This document shows, in pieces, positions 39,617-53,791 of a stretch of 64,000 nucleotides of DNA. Numbering within the stretch: the stretch's first letter is position 1; every line of letters begins with the position of its first letter. The stretch lies in the NCBI GenBank assembly GCA_026413225.1, contig CM048557.1, positions 42,415,371-42,479,370 on the forward strand. Reading direction: 5' to 3'. Position numbers and translations under genes: made by a program. This DNA is from Otis tarda (Eukaryota > Chordata > Aves > Otidiformes > Otididae). Under the pieces are notes generated by a model. That model had not been told where the DNA came from and searched no databases. It saw nothing but the letters and a program-made list of their open reading frames with translations.

Positions 39617-42600
39617 AACCTTTCAATTTGAAGGGAAATAGAAAACTACCATAAATAGCATTCTGATTACCTTAAAACTGATTTCCTTTTTAAATAGTTA
39701 CTCCTCCCCAGAAATCATATCCTTTGCTCTCAAGTGAATGTCAGCGTTTCTGGGATTAAACAGTAAACCTCAAGGACAGATAAACGTCTGCCTAAAATGG
39801 CAGGCAATTTTTTAATTGTAATAAAATAGAGAATCTGCCCAGGAAAGCAATAATCCCCTGATCAGAAGATCGGTGCTGTAGCTGATGTAGCTGCATTGCC
39901 AAGGACTTCAAGTCAGAAAGCCCTCAGAAACATAAATTTTGACAGACCAGATATCAAAGTTCTTAACATTAAAGAGACTTCTACTGAAAGCACCAGGCTT
40001 CAAAATCTTTCCTTAATGTCTTTTCTTTCTCAAAGACATTAAGTGGTCATTTAACATCAACCTAGATAGAAGAAGAAAGCCAGAAATAGTGTGTTTAAAA
40101 TATTATCCCTGCTGGTGTGCGGTTGTTCAGTTTTCACACTTCTAGTTCTCCCACAGCTTCCAAGGAAAACAAGAAATAAGTATGTGTTGTAAACAAAAAT
40201 CCTCTTTCTCAAAAAAAAAACACTGAAAAAAAAAAAAGAGGATCTTTAGGGGATAGAAATTTTAGAGATCAGACTTTCCACTTTTCGTGTTCTATTAGTT
40301 AACGAATGAGCAATAGTTTATTATCTGGATTTTATAATTAAAGCCTCCACTGTGCAATTGTCAGTACAGACAAACTTCATTTCTGGGAAATCTCTAGCTG
40401 ACAGTGGAAACTACAGTTGGCTTTCAGCAGCGACAGTCTTGCTGAAATGCCAGTAAGATAGTAGAGTTGTCTGGGTTGGTTTGTTGTTGAGTGGTTTTGG
40501 TTTGGTGGGTTTTTTTATTTTTTTTTCAGTTGTTGGAATAAAGAACAATGAAAAACCTTATAAGGGAACAAAATCAGAATTCTGGTTCTTCTTACATCTT
40601 TCTGATCGATACAGCTACAAAACCTTTGTCTTCTATATAGTTGAGTGGTGATAGTGCTTTATCTTATTTCGTCTCCTTGCCTTTTTATTTAGGAAGTCCC
40701 TAACTACTGCTGGAAAAATTTTGAGGGGCTCCGTGAGTATACATTTTAGCTCTCATGCCTTATCTCTCAAGAATTGTGGTCCTCCACTTTGCCCATAGAA
40801 TACGGTACATTCCAAATTAAACAAACAAATAGAAAACAAGATTTTTTTTAACTGCCTGAATGAGAAGTCAAAATGCCTTCCTCTAGATTACTTTAGATAA
40901 TAAAAGCAATGTATTTCTGCCCTTTCTTTTCTCTCCTACAAGTATTGGTGCATTTATATACCCAGAAAGGTGCTTTATACTAGTGTATATATTAATATAT
41001 ATGCTAGACTACTAGTGTATAGTCTCCTCCTGTCAGGAGGAGAATAAATGCTATAACATATAAGGCACATTCATATTGCTGTAATTATATCCACACCAGT
41101 AGTTGTACCAATATAATTATTCTGTCAAAAAAAAAAAATCTAACAAATACTGATTATACATGTTGTGTATATCCAGGTCATAAATGATGTGAGACCTCTG
41201 TCTACCTAAATGATTATCTCTATCATAAAGATTTTTTCAGTTGTGTTAATGAATATAGAGTTGACATTTTTGCATAAAGATCACAATAAGATATTTTGGA
41301 TTTGTGTTTCTGTGATACAAAGTGAATACAAATGTAAGCTTTTTCTATATTCTGAGTTTGATGATTAGGAACAGATGTTCACGGACTTGGACATTTTATT
41401 GTATACATAATTACTAGAGCTGGCGTCCTAATCATAGCATGCAGAATTGATCACTTACCATATCTAATTAAAGCAATTTTTTCTCCTAACGCAGAACCAT
41501 GAAAGTACTGTTCCCTAAATTCATTTCTGAATGGTTTGCTAATAAAACTTATATCAAAGATTTGTTTTCCTCTCTTAAATTAATGTTGCTAATAAAATTC
41601 ATTTATTTTGTAAAATGGTTGCCAGATGTTATTCTGAGCAAGTACTGACTGAGTATTACTTTGGCTGCATAAAACCTAAAATTCACATGCATATCAAGTT
41701 ATAAAAGTAATAATATACACATATAAATAGTCATAGTGCCAGGCTTAAAACTGCAGTCAGTTTGTCCTGTACACAGTTCCAAACACCCTCATGGCAGGAC
41801 ACATAGGCTTTGCTCGATTTAAAACATGACTTGCTTTTCTTTGAAAATAAAGTTTAATTAACACCTTGATGCTTATGCATTTCTGAGACTCTTGCTGGTG
41901 GCTACCTCTTGTTCACACATGATTTTCTGATAAGCAATTTTCTTCTTGTTTTAGTCTTTTTCTGCCTCAAGAGCTAATAGCAAGCTATCCAACCACACAA
42001 TAGCAACAAAAATCGATGTCATTAGGCAATTATGATAAGTTAAAAGTTAACGGCAGAATTCGCAGTAGCTATCAATCACACTTGCACAGCTTTCAGCTCA
42101 TGTTGGGCAAATGCTACACTTCTTAAACCTCCAAGTCCTTGTCTTGGTGTTTGAATGGGGTGGATACAGCTTTACCATCTCTGATGTGGGGTTCCCACTC
42201 TCTTTGCTGGCCAAACGATGTCACATTTCACAAACCACATGTACCTCAGCAAAAAAAAAACCCACCACTTGTAATTTAAATCTGCTTTTTCAAACATACT
42301 TTGCTGTTTCCACCTCACCAGTATTATCTTTCCCCAGTGAACCTTTCAGAAGGCAGTACAGAAAAGAAAATCCAAGACTTCATGTAACGTGTAGAAAAAG
42401 CAGACTCTTAAGAGGATTTTAAAGTATTGTGGGAAAAAAAATACTGTCAATATCTTTTCTCATAAGTGCTGAAATTATTTTTTTATTGTGGTTTACAATG
42501 TCCTATAGAAAAACTGAAAAGGAATCTGTGTGTTGCAGGCACAATATGGTGATTTAACTGCTAGGTAAGGGTTTTTTAATGGAGAAAGAAAGACCTTGCG

Positions 42601-44870
42601 GAATTACTATCTTGCCTAATTAGTTATAAAAGGAAAAATAATTCAAAATATTATAACCAAAGGAGGTCACCATTTCTTTAAAATGCTGATTTTATTTATT
42701 ATTTCATTCATATACTTTTAAAGCATTCTTTTGGTAGACAAGCCAATGCTCCTACAACTCCAAAGCAAGGTTCCAGTTACCTCTAATTAATTCTCACAGT
42801 GGATTAATTGACTTTAATTCATGTTTTCCATCATCTGTCCATACAGGCTTGGTATTCTTTCTTTCACTATCTGTTTCACTACGAAATGTTGGCATGTCAG
42901 GATGCTGGTATGTCCAAATAAAACCCCTAGATGTAGTGACCATAATCGGCTTTTGAAGCAGGACATTTTTGTCCCATAACATAAACTTTTTTCCACGAGG
43001 GATCTTTTGCACTGCCTTTCCTGCACAGAAATTGCAGTAATTAGGCTCAGTTCAAAATGTCATTCTTACTTAATAAACAGATCAATGCCACTTTGCAGTT
43101 CCTTTATTGCCTTTCTGAGGATTTACAAGTCAGAGAGTAAATAGCTACTTACTGCCAAAAACCCAGTGGAGGTTCAATAGCAACCTCAAGGGAGGTCAAG
43201 CCTCGGGATCACAGAGCAACACCGTTTCTGGGAGCTCGGGTGCCCAGACCAGATGGGAGCAGCTAATATCCTCAGTGAAGACTTACCTTGACTTTAAGTA
43301 ATTTGAGTAGATACTGGGTAATTGCCACATCCAGAAATCGGAGCAGCTAGGCACATGTTCAAGGCTGTGTGACTGTGATAAGTGAGCCTCTATATGGTTC
43401 CTTCTTTAGTAATTTTCAGAGAAAAAATACCTGCTTTTTCTGCGTGTATGGAAGGAAGAGAAGAACTCTGGGAGAACACCCATGACTAAACTGGTCTCCC
43501 CATTGTCTGGTGGTGAATGGAAACTTCATCTGGGCTCTTATCTGTACTGCTGTGCTCTGAATGGTCTGACATTATGAGCTGAATAAGAAAAAAACAGTCT
43601 TAAAATCGTTCTTTTTCTCTCTTCCCTGAGAAGGAAAAACTTGTTTATGTTTTGCAAAGAAGGACTTTAGCGAATGACCGCACCCATTACTTAACTAGGA
43701 ACTATTACATGATTATGCCTTCTGGCTCGGGGATGAGGAATCACCTGAAGAGACCTGTGCCACATTGCGTGGTGATCTGAGAGGCTGATGTGCTGGGTTT
43801 GCACAGCAAGGTTTTGGCATCAGGCCAGGGTCAACCCACCACAGCTGATTACACTGATTTTTTTTTTTAGGCTTGTGCTAGGTATGAGTCTGTCCTGGGG
43901 GCCCAGGAGTCTATCCTTAAGGCCACGTTATATCCCAGGAGATACTCTGCCTTTTAAATGTAAGAAGAAACTGCTTGATGAAAAGCCCATTGAAGTCTTG
44001 CACCTGACCTCAGTAAAGTCTCGATGAGGGAAAACATGCATATTTCTTCTGACAGAGTTATTGCTCTTCTAGAGGCCAGGATCTGAATGTATCATAATAT
44101 ATTGATCACAGAGTGGATTGATTCATGTTCAATTTTTTTTCTCAGTATTTTTGTTAAAAACTCCCATACGTTTTCCATGAAAGACAGAAAAGATAAATCA
44201 ACATTTTAAATATCATCTTATAAGTAAGCTGCTATTTCAGCAACAAGCTGCCTGACTGTATGTGTGTCATTAAATATGTGACCAGGAGTAGTTACAGCAT
44301 GGATGATCGGGATAGGCTGAGTTTACAGATAAAAGTGGATTACCCAATTAACCTGTCTCATATAAACAACACACATTTTAGTACAGATGAAAGTAAACTT
44401 ATGTACAGAAAGAAAGAATATAGATAAGATCAGGGTCTCTGTGTGCATGTATATTTAGATGTATAATATCTGAACTATATATTATTTTGTGCTTTGGGAT
44501 CCACAGTGATTTTTAAAAGGCCTTACAGATCAGGAGAAATAAGTTTACTTTCAGAGTCATGGCTGAGAAAGCGATGCAATCATGGCAGAACTGTTGGTCT
44601 AAGCACAGGGATTACCATGAGAATTTACTTTGCTGTATTAGAAACATGTGTGCACCATGCCTGTATCTAACTGGCACTGACACATCCTGCTGATAATTTG
44701 GCATACTCCTTTCTAGTAGTGCAAACCCTTCCCAGTGGGCTACATCAGAGCAGCAGAAATGGTGACTTAAACTGGTACAGCTATCTGAATGCAGATCTCC
44801 TTACATTCAACAGTCAAGTGTCTGGTAAACTTTTTGAATGATGCTGTCCCTAATTCAAAGTCCCAATGAT
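39617..44870. other. AT-rich intergenic DNA, no gene seen
   Basis: 5.2 kb without supported genes or transposons. Very AT-rich from about 40,900 to 42,000 with several TATATA stretches. A perfect 8 bp stem (CTCCTCCT, GTC, AGGAGGAG; 41024-41042) lies directly before AATAAA. Confidence 0.5.
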
Positions 44871-45998
44871 CATAGAATCATAGAATGGTTAGAGTTGGAA
44901 GGGACCTTCAAAGGTCATCTAGTCCAACCCCCCTGCAAGGAGCAGGGACATCCTCGACTAGATCAGGTTGCTCAGAGCCTCATCCAGCCTGGCCTTGAAC
45001 ACTTCCAGGGATGGGGCATCCACCTCTCTGGGCAACCTGTTCCAGTGCTCTACAACTCGCATTGTAAAAATTTTTTTCCTAATATCCAATCTAAATCTAC
45101 CTCCCTCTATTTTAAAACTATTACCCGTCATCCTATCACAACAGGCCCTACTGAACAGCCTCTCCCCATCTTTCCTGTAGGCCCCCTTGAGGTACTGGAA
45201 GACCGCTATAAGGTCTCCCTGGAGCCTCCTCTTCTCCAGGCTGAACAGCCCCAACTCTCTCAGCCTGTCCTCATAGGAAAGGTGCTCCAGCCCTCTTATC
45301 ATCTTTGTGGCCCTCCTCTGGACCTTCTCCAACTGGTCCATGTCCTTCTTGTGTTGGGGGCTCCAGAACTGGACACAGTACTCCAGGTGGGGTCTCACCA
45401 GGGCAGAGTAGAGGGGCAGAATCACCTCCCTCGATCTGCTGGCCATACTTCTCTTGATGCAGCCCAGGATGTGGTTGGCCTTCTGGGCCGCAAGGGCTCA
45501 TTGCCGGATCATGTTGAGCTTCTTGTCCACCAGCACTCCCAAGTCCTTCTCCTCAGGGCTGCTCTCAATCCATTCTCCGCCCAGCCTGTATTTGTGCCTG
45601 GGATTGCCATGACCCAGGTGCAGGACCTTGCACTTGGCCTGGTTGAACTTCATGAGGTCGGCATGGGCCCACCTCTCCAGCCTGTCAAGGTCCCTCTGGA
45701 TGGCATCCTTCCCCTCCAGCATGTCAACGGCACCACACAGCTTGGTGTCATCAGCAAACTTGATGAGGGTGCCCTCTATCCCACTGTCCATGTCCCTGAC
45801 AAAGATGTTGAACAGGGCCGGGCCCAACACGGACCCCTGAGGGACACCACTCATGACTGATCTCCACTTGGACATTGAGCCGTTGATCACCACTCTCTGA
45901 GTTCGGCCATCCAGCCAACTCCTTATCCACCAAGTGGTCCGTCCATCAAACCCATGCCTCTCTAGTTTGGAGAGAAGGATGTCGTGGGGGTAGTGTCA
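44871..45998 (-). mobile_element. CR1 LINE fragment F, longest CR1 copy
   Basis: About 1.1 kb on the minus strand. It includes reverse transcriptase motifs [16 protein letters not shown] and the catalytic FADD (45758-45747), then the C-terminal region and the 3' UTR ending in repeated CATAGAATCATAGAATGG on plus. The frame is broken by TGA at 45500-45498, a frameshift near the 5' edge ([10 protein letters not shown]) and a one-codon deletion near 45020. The 5' truncation falls in the AFDTVPHD-type region at about 45998. Confidence 0.95.
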
Positions 45999-48900
45999 AA
46001 AGCTTTGACACACAGCTTAAAATCTCACTAAGATGCGTGAACTTTTATTACTCCACAAAAAAAAGGAAACTCAGCTAAATATTTGATACTCACACTAATC
46101 TCTGTCAAATTCCTGAACAATAGCCTTGAATTCAAAGTAATGTTTACTGTACTTAAATTTTGAGTGAGCATCTCTGGACACTACCTTCCCAGCCAACGAA
46201 GACAGGTACAAGTGAAAATGTGAGGATCTTGTCTTTCCTCCAGCTCATTCATATGCTTCTAAATCATCTTCCATTTCCTTTCTGTCAAGCTTTTTTTTCT
46301 GATTTTCCACTACCTAAAAAAACCTAACCAAATAAAAAAAACTCTCAAAACAGTTTCCTGAAAATGGATCATAAGTTCCTCAAACTCACTAAAATCCTCT
46401 TTTAAAACATTTCAGTAATTTCCAATGAATGGCCTCCTCTATCCTCACATAACTCCAAAAGACACCTTTATTACTGCCAAAAGCATAGACTGAATGCAAA
46501 AGCAAAAGACAGTGCTTGCGGATGGCAGCATTTTCACTTCAGTGATACAGTACACCATAATTTGTTGATCTTTTTAAGGCATGCGATTCAATCCATTAGC
46601 GAAAATTATTTAAGCCATATGAAGTGTATTATGCAGCATTTGTATGACCAAACTAATTTACTGTAATGCCAGCAGAGGAGTAATTACATGATAGGTGGAC
46701 ACAAAACACACTTGTTGATTATGTTACATGAATGAATGTGTGGTACGAAATACACACATACAAGCAACTGAGGGAGAAGACATCCAAGATAGCTCACAGA
46801 AATTAAATTACCCAGCTAATATATGTGGTTTTGAACTAGAACAGGATGGGTTTTTTTTTCCCCGCTACAGACTCAGTCACGGATATGTAAACTTGCCCTG
46901 TGTGTGTCTCAGAAACCCACCTTTTTTCACTCAGACACAGACTTGAGTAGAGGATGGTGCCATGCAGATTTCAGGTTACGCTCTGCCTATCTTGCCATGT
47001 GATAGAGGAAGAATGTATAACAGCAGTATTCATTTAGGGGATGGGAAGCAGCAGCAACATCTACACTCTAATGTTATTGTGCTCTAAGGACCTTGCCAGG
47101 GCCACTGAGGGTTCGCTCTGATCTCCAAGGCAGACAGGCAGTGATGAGCCACCACAGGAGAGGCAGAGGAGGAGAGGAAGCCAAAGACATCACTTGGTAG
47201 AAACTTATAAAAACTCGCTGGAGCAAACCACGCTCAGTCCCGTGGCTTATAGCCATAGAGCCTGTTAACATTCATGTATTTAAAGGCAGCATTTTACAGG
47301 ATGCTTAACACTTTGTCAGCACAGCACAGAGTAAGAAACTGAATGTGGCAAGAAAGGCAAACGCTCATATTACTCCACCAGCCCTGCTCCAAAGGCTGTA
47401 TAAGATATGGCTGCATAGCTTCCCAGCTTGTCTCCTGCCAATTAGGGATTCCTCTTGAAAGATATTCCCTCAAGGATTCTGTCTGGAATAGTTTAAGATC
47501 CTTCATTAAACACTTTCTCTGCTTACCCTTCTCTATCCCTTTACTTCAGTATTCCCAGGAGAAGTTTTACAAGATGCTGATCTAGCACAGTAGAGAAAAA
47601 AATACTCAGCACCCAAGGCCTTAAATTGAGTGTTTGCTTCAAGACTTTAATTAAGGTTTAAATATATGGTTTTAAGTGGTCAAATAAAAGGACTAGGAAC
47701 AATTATCTGTTCTTTGTTTTTTCAGTTCACCTGTGACCTCAAGGAGCAAATATCTGCAATATCTTTCTATGCCTCTGCAAAATTTCTGGTGAATGTTTGA
47801 GCCATAGGGAAAAAAAAAAACCAGAGTGGTGAGTTTATATTTTGTGAGCTTATGTCCAGAGGCCAACAAAACACCAACAGAAGCAGGAAATCCTATGGTG
47901 TCGACCGTGGCAAGTTAGGATGGTATACCTGGGAAAGCATCCATCCAGAAGTACTGTATTATTGTGGACTTTCCTGATCTGCTTGCTGCAACAAGGAGCA
48001 TGGTAAGTAACTGGACTTCTGCTCCAATCTAGTACCACCATCCTTCTGGGAACGGCAAAGAAGTACTGGAAGACATGCAGCTGGATGCAGTCCAGACAAT
48101 GAAACACAAGACAGAACTACTGGAAACAATAGTAGGGAATAGCTGGCAACCACAGGAAATACAGCCTCTGAGTGACAGAGCAGAAGGCATGCAAGCCACT
48201 GCCACCAGCCCACACGTGCACCATCAAGTCACCTCTTCCTCCTATGGAGCTCTCAATCGACTTCATCATCCCTCAACAATACCTTGTTAATAAAGTTCAA
48301 ATGTTTTGTAAATCAATGTCCTTTTATTGTAAGTGATAACCCTAACAATAGACAGGGGAGGAACAATAGAAACAGTAAAGATAAGCACCAGGGCACAGCC
48401 TTACAACCACTCAGACAAGGAAATCCTATATCACCATCACCTACTTTCACAATAAGTTAGTACTGCATTCTTCATCCCCACCCAAAATGGCAGTACCCCC
48501 ACATGCTAAAAGTGAACTTCACAAATTTAACGTACCAAAATCCAAATAGGAGATGCAGTCTGGTATAGTTTTATTGTTGAGTGTAAACCATAGTGTGAGG
48601 TGGTTCCACTTGCCTGTTGGCTTTCCACAGACCTGCTCCTCACCCTCTGTGACTGCCTGCCACTTGTTGCCTCCTTTAGCAGGAAGAGAACACCGCATTC
48701 CATCAGCCTGGAAAACAGGGAAAAAAGACAGCTGGGGACAGCTAGTATCTTGATTAACATCATAAATATCAACTAGGTGATTGGGGAAGGGAGAAGTCCT
48801 TACTAACAGCTTTGCCAGATGTTTCCTGAATTGCCTGAATGCTCTTCTCCAGCCCAGGGTTGATGGCACTTGAGGCATTCCCAGTCATCTGCTACAACAT

Positions 48901-50674
48901 GGGAGTTGTTAGCTTCCAGTTATCTCCCTGGCAGCTGGGTGAGGATAAAAAAAAAACAGCAGCCACAATCAATTAGGAATTTGCAATAAGTGCATGTGGG
49001 GACTATAGTCTCCCTGTACGTTTTCTCAATGAAAATCCACAGCTCCAAAGACATGGCATGCCTTGAGGTTTTAGTTTCACTGCTGGCCAATATAACAACC
49101 AGATTAACAAAATTGTACATCTGCCCTGAAAAATAGCACTCACAAGCAGTTACGCTTAATTCCTCTCAAGCACGTTCTCCACCCTTGGGCACAGGCACTT
49201 CCAGTGCCCTTCCCATTGCAGCAGGGCATATCCCAGCCTAACAATGGGAAAGGGCTTAATTACTCACTCCTCATCCATGCAGGTGATAATAGACTCAGGA
49301 ATGAGACAGCCAAATAAATTAATAGATTAAATAAAGCAAAAGTCAGTGTTTGAACCTCAGCTCCCATTATTATGCTGAGAGCTGGTATGCTGCCAGGGCC
49401 CCAAGAGCATCCCTGCTCCCGGAGGTCTGGCTGCAGGGTTCAGGGTCTCTTTGGTGACTGTGGGGAGACAGTGCCCCACAGCACTGCCAGGAGCTTCAGC
49501 AAGGGCTGACCCCTCTTCCCATGAGAGATGCTTTGAGCCAAGCCTCTACCATTTGCCTCACTCTTGAGCTTGACCACCTCTGGGCTGTGTGGGACCCCAG
49601 TTCCCCTCACTGGGCCTGATCCTGGCCCCCATCCGCAGCCTGACAATTCAGCCTGGCCATATCCCTCTCCCAGTGCTCCCCAGCTTGCCCTGGACCCTGG
49701 CTGGGGATGGTGGGATGGTTGTGTCTGGGAGGCCCTGCCCTCCCTGCTCGCAGGAAGCTCCAACTGCTTGCAGCACCCTGATGCACGGTGTGGTCACACT
49801 GATGACTTTTCTAATGAGGCTACAGCAAGTAAGACGGAGGACACTGGTTATCCATCTATGGTGCACCTCCACACTGCCATGCAGAGAGAAGAGCTGGGAC
49901 ACGACAAGGGAGCTTACAGTCAGCCACCCCACCAATAACATTTTTTTGGATTAGCAAAATCAATTACCTTGTGCCTCAGCAGTTTGCATTTTTAGCTAAC
50001 TTTTGGGTAGATTCAGAAAGACGGAAGCATTAGTGTGTGGCTCGTGCTAATACTGGTGTACCTGATGCCGCCACACGCAACGGTAGACAGACCGTGACTG
50101 GAATACTACAGCCCTGTGTCCATAGATAAACAAAAAAAAAAAAAAAAAAAAGAAAGGTTCCTAAAGAGAATTATAGGAATGGCAGAAAATCTGCTTTACA
50201 GGGAGGCTGAGGAGACTGCATTACTTCACAGGGAGAAAAGTCTTTAGTTTGGTATACAAACATACAAAACAATCCAATGGCGAGAAGCCATTTCAGATTA
50301 ACAATAAGGGGCACACCAAGGGGAATAACTTACCAAATGCAGAAACAAATTTTCCACCATCTGAAGTACATAAATGAACGTTAGAAACTTTCCAATGTCC
50401 TCTGTCTTGACTCAAGCTAGGGACTAAACTGTGAAGTGCCACTGTGGATATTCAATGGTTTCTGCTGCATCCGTGGGCAGAGAAGATACTTTCAATGGGC
50501 TGCTCCAGATGCCAATCTACAGCTATTACATTTTTTTTTCCCCCAGGTATTTGACAAGACAAGGTTATTTTATTCTCTAATAAGAGTATATATCTTCTAC
50601 CAAATTAGGGTATAGATGTTAGAAAGTACAATGCCCCTGATTCTAGTTTTAGGAAGAACACAGAAAAGAAAGGC
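45999..50674. other. Intergenic DNA, no gene seen
   Basis: No ORF here matches a family I recognise. A GC-richer patch at 49,380-49,930 carries overlapping ORFs on both strands, typical of chance frames. About 46,560-46,720 is unique AT-rich sequence. Confidence 0.5.
50131..50151. repeat. Poly-A tract
   Basis: About 20 consecutive A in intergenic DNA; no adjacent retroposon recognised. Confidence 0.8.
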
Positions 50675-51234
50675 AATGGGAGGTGATCCTTCCCTTCTAC
50701 TCAGCACTGACGAGGCCGCACCTGGAGTACTGCATCCAGTTTTGGGTTCCCCAGTACAAGAGAGACATAGCCGTACTGGAGGCTGTCACAAGGGCCACAA
50801 AGATGGTGAAGGGACTGGAGCATCTCTCCTGTAAGGAAAGGCTGAGAGATCTGGGGCTGTTTAGCTTGAAGAAGAGAAAGATCAGGGAGGATCTTATCCA
50901 TGCATACAGATATCTGAAGGGAGGGTGAAAGAGGACAGAGCCAGGCTCTTTTCAGTGGTGCCCAGTGACAAGACGAGAGGCAATGGGCACAAACTGAAAC
51001 ACAGGAGGGTCCATCTGAACATCAGAAAACAGTTTTTCACTGTGAAGGTGACCGAGCACTGGCACAGGTTGCCCAGAGAGGTTGTGGAGTCTCCATCTTT
51101 GGAGATATTCAAAACCCATTTGGATACGGTCCTGGGCAACCTGCTCTAGGTGGCCCTGCTTGAGCAGGGGGTTGGACCAGATGACCTCCTGAGGTCCCTT
51201 TCAACCTCAGTCATTCTGTGGATTTGTGATTCTG
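50675..51234 (+). mobile_element. CR1 LINE fragment G, older subfamily
   Basis: 5'-truncated CR1 with two overlapping open pieces, [20 protein letters not shown] to YRYLKGG (50683-50928) and [17 protein letters not shown] to LDTVLGNLL (50925-51149). Its protein differs from the other copies at many sites, and the 3' end reads CCTCAGTCATTCTGTGGATTTGTGATTCTGAG rather than the ATTCTATGATTCTATG form. This indicates a different and older CR1 subfamily. Confidence 0.9.
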
Positions 51235-53791
51235 AGAACAGACAAGACTGAGAGGGTCATGAAGTGGTGAAACAAACCTGTGGTAGCCACCAGCACTGCT
51301 TGTATACATTTTTGAAAATGATATTGCATGGGTATTTTTTCACTTGTAGCACAGATGTTTTTTTTCCCTCTGGTCTGTGGAGCTAGACTTCCCTCTGAGT
51401 TTTATCAGTGGAGCCTGAAGACAGATCACTCCAAAGAACCTGTGATCTAGTGTTCTTCCGCTAATCAAAGATCCACCTTTTGATACGGTGGCCTTTGGCC
51501 CTGGGAACAGAATGAAATGGAGCCTATGTGAAATGTCTAGCCAGTCTCTGCCAAACTTCTTTCTCGGGGAAAAGTATTAACACCTTGAAATGCATGAAAA
51601 CATTTAACGTAAAACATCAGACCCTGTTCTAACACTAAAAGGGTTAAGCCTTCTATTCTGTTAAATTAACAAAAGTGCTGTTACTATTTCCTCCTTGCTT
51701 GCCAGTGTGGTTTCCTCTGCAGCAACATCTGTGACACCACAGAATTTTTCAAGACCTAATTAGTGATGTTAGAAGTAAATGTTAGTTCACCAGCCAGTTT
51801 GGGGAATACTGTAATTATATATATATACGTATATATATGTTTGTTAAACATCTTGGATCTTCCTCGCATCTCCATGAATCTTGTGTGGTAGCAGCCCTGG
51901 AATGTAAAAATCATCTAGGGAATTCTTCATCACTAACTTTAGCACTAAAGAGCTGATGGCTTCAGTATGTTGCATTGTTTAGATGTGAGGTTAAATTCAG
52001 AGATCAGATTCGGTTTCTTTTCTGGAAAACCAGTCTAAATACAGTTAGGGTGTGCAAGTTCCATTTTTGACTGCCCTGCGTTGGACCCTGGAGGCAGGAC
52101 CCTGGAAACTGGAGAACAATTTGTTTAGCAGAGCAGTAGCTTGGGTAAGAAAGAAAAGTGCGTTAACTCAGTTTTTCATTTCTAATTCTCCAATCACTAA
52201 AATATTATGTCATCAGAAGAAGGAGCAGTGTTAAAAAGGACACTGTCTTTATGGAAAAGTACATTCACCGAATTTTTCAGAAAACCAGAACTTACATATA
52301 AATTTAATTCCCACATCTTCAAAGGAACCAGCTTACATAAACTGGCTTACATAAATCAAAAGTTGCAAAGGATCTAGATCACTGTAGTTCCCAAAAATCA
52401 AATGTGACCCGCTTTAATTTAGTTTTATAAATTGTTATGTCTAGAATTTACTTTCCAACACATGTTAATGTCTCTCAGCCTTTATTCAACCCTTTTTAAT
52501 CTCCTGACCTATTTTCCATGGATAAGAAATTGCCTTTTGGTCATATTCCCACATCACTGAAGTGACTGATGAATTTCGCCAGATTTCTGTGCCTTTAGAA
52601 TACAAGAGCTGAAATCGCTGTTAATGGGTACGGCTATGCCTAGAAAGACTGTGAAGTAAAACCAGAGTTGTGCAATCTGCTAGACTTTAAAAAAAAAAAA
52701 AAAAGCAATTACTATCACTGGAAATAGCAGGCCAGCACTGGAAACAAAATGTAAAAATAATTATTTTTATATATATTTATGCAACCAGGGCAAAAGAAAA
52801 TTAAATCAATAATAAAGTAAAAAAATTACTCAAATACAGTCTTCTAAGACTTGTGCCAGATTCCAATAATGAAATAAGTTTGTAAACAAATATTGTAAAA
52901 TCAGCAAAAGATATAAAACCGTATCTCCATCTGCTTTCTTTTATCCAACCTTGATAAACTCACCAGAACAATCAAATATGATGAGGTGAAGATAATCTGG
53001 GAATTAAATAAATTGATTCCCATAATACAGCAGCACCAATTACTCCACACCTTTGTCAGACCAGCTGGTATTTTAGATGTCTTCTCTCGGGTAATCTGAG
53101 AAGGTTCACTAAACCTATAGTACAGAACATTGTTTTCTGATCTCTCTTGCAAAGGCCTCACGATGTCTTACATGTACTTAGCACAACATTTGAACATCCT
53201 AACGAATGCTGGTGCAAGGGGGTAGCACTTTCAAAAACAATATTATGTCCTCTGAACTCTGGAGAGATTTCTATTCATACCATCCTCCTCTCTCCTGCTG
53301 GCTGCTACCTGGGAATAATATCCTCTGTGCAAAAAAACAGTCAATAGTGACATTTTGTGATAGGAAAACTGAGGCAGACTTTGTGATTTTGCTTTTGGGA
53401 GACACCCAATGTTATTTTGGGCAACGGAAAGCGTACTCCTTACTCACCTGCTCCATCACTCTCATCAGGTCCTGACATAGACCCTGCAATCAAGGGCAGC
53501 CCCTGCAGGTCCCAGGGCTGGGATCCAGATCAACTCACCATCCAGCTGGATTGGGCAGTAAACAGAGAAGGGATTTTACTCCCATATCCCAAGTTCTGCA
53601 CTGAGCATTCAGTCAGGGTTAAGAACAGGGCTGAGATACCATTAATAACCACAGATTTTGAAAGAGTTGTAGAAAACAGTCACTGATAAAAAAACTCTTA
53701 CATAATATTTCTCCATGCCAAACGAATGGGACTGCATGGCAGAGAGAATTTTCATGGTGATTCAATAGTAGACCATAAGCTTTCCACAACT
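51235..53791. other. Intergenic DNA, no gene seen
   Basis: Contains the TA palindrome at 51815-51840, a small direct repeat of about 16 bp at 52330-52360 (two CTTACATAAA copies) and a poly-A at about 52687-52704. No coding evidence. Confidence 0.5.
51815..51840. repeat. Palindromic (TA)n tract centred on TACGTA
   Basis: Positions 51819-51838 form a perfect 20 bp palindrome of TA steps around a central ACGT. Prone to cruciform formation and length change. Confidence 0.8.

Noticed and set aside
41024..41048. Stem-loop followed by AATAAA
   Set aside because: It looks like a processing signal, but no transcript or ORF leads into it and the surrounding DNA is AT-rich; likely coincidence.
44838..45860. 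340-codon ORF on plus
   Set aside because: It is the antisense reading of CR1 copy F. The same antisense protein pattern appears opposite copy C at 30086-31084.
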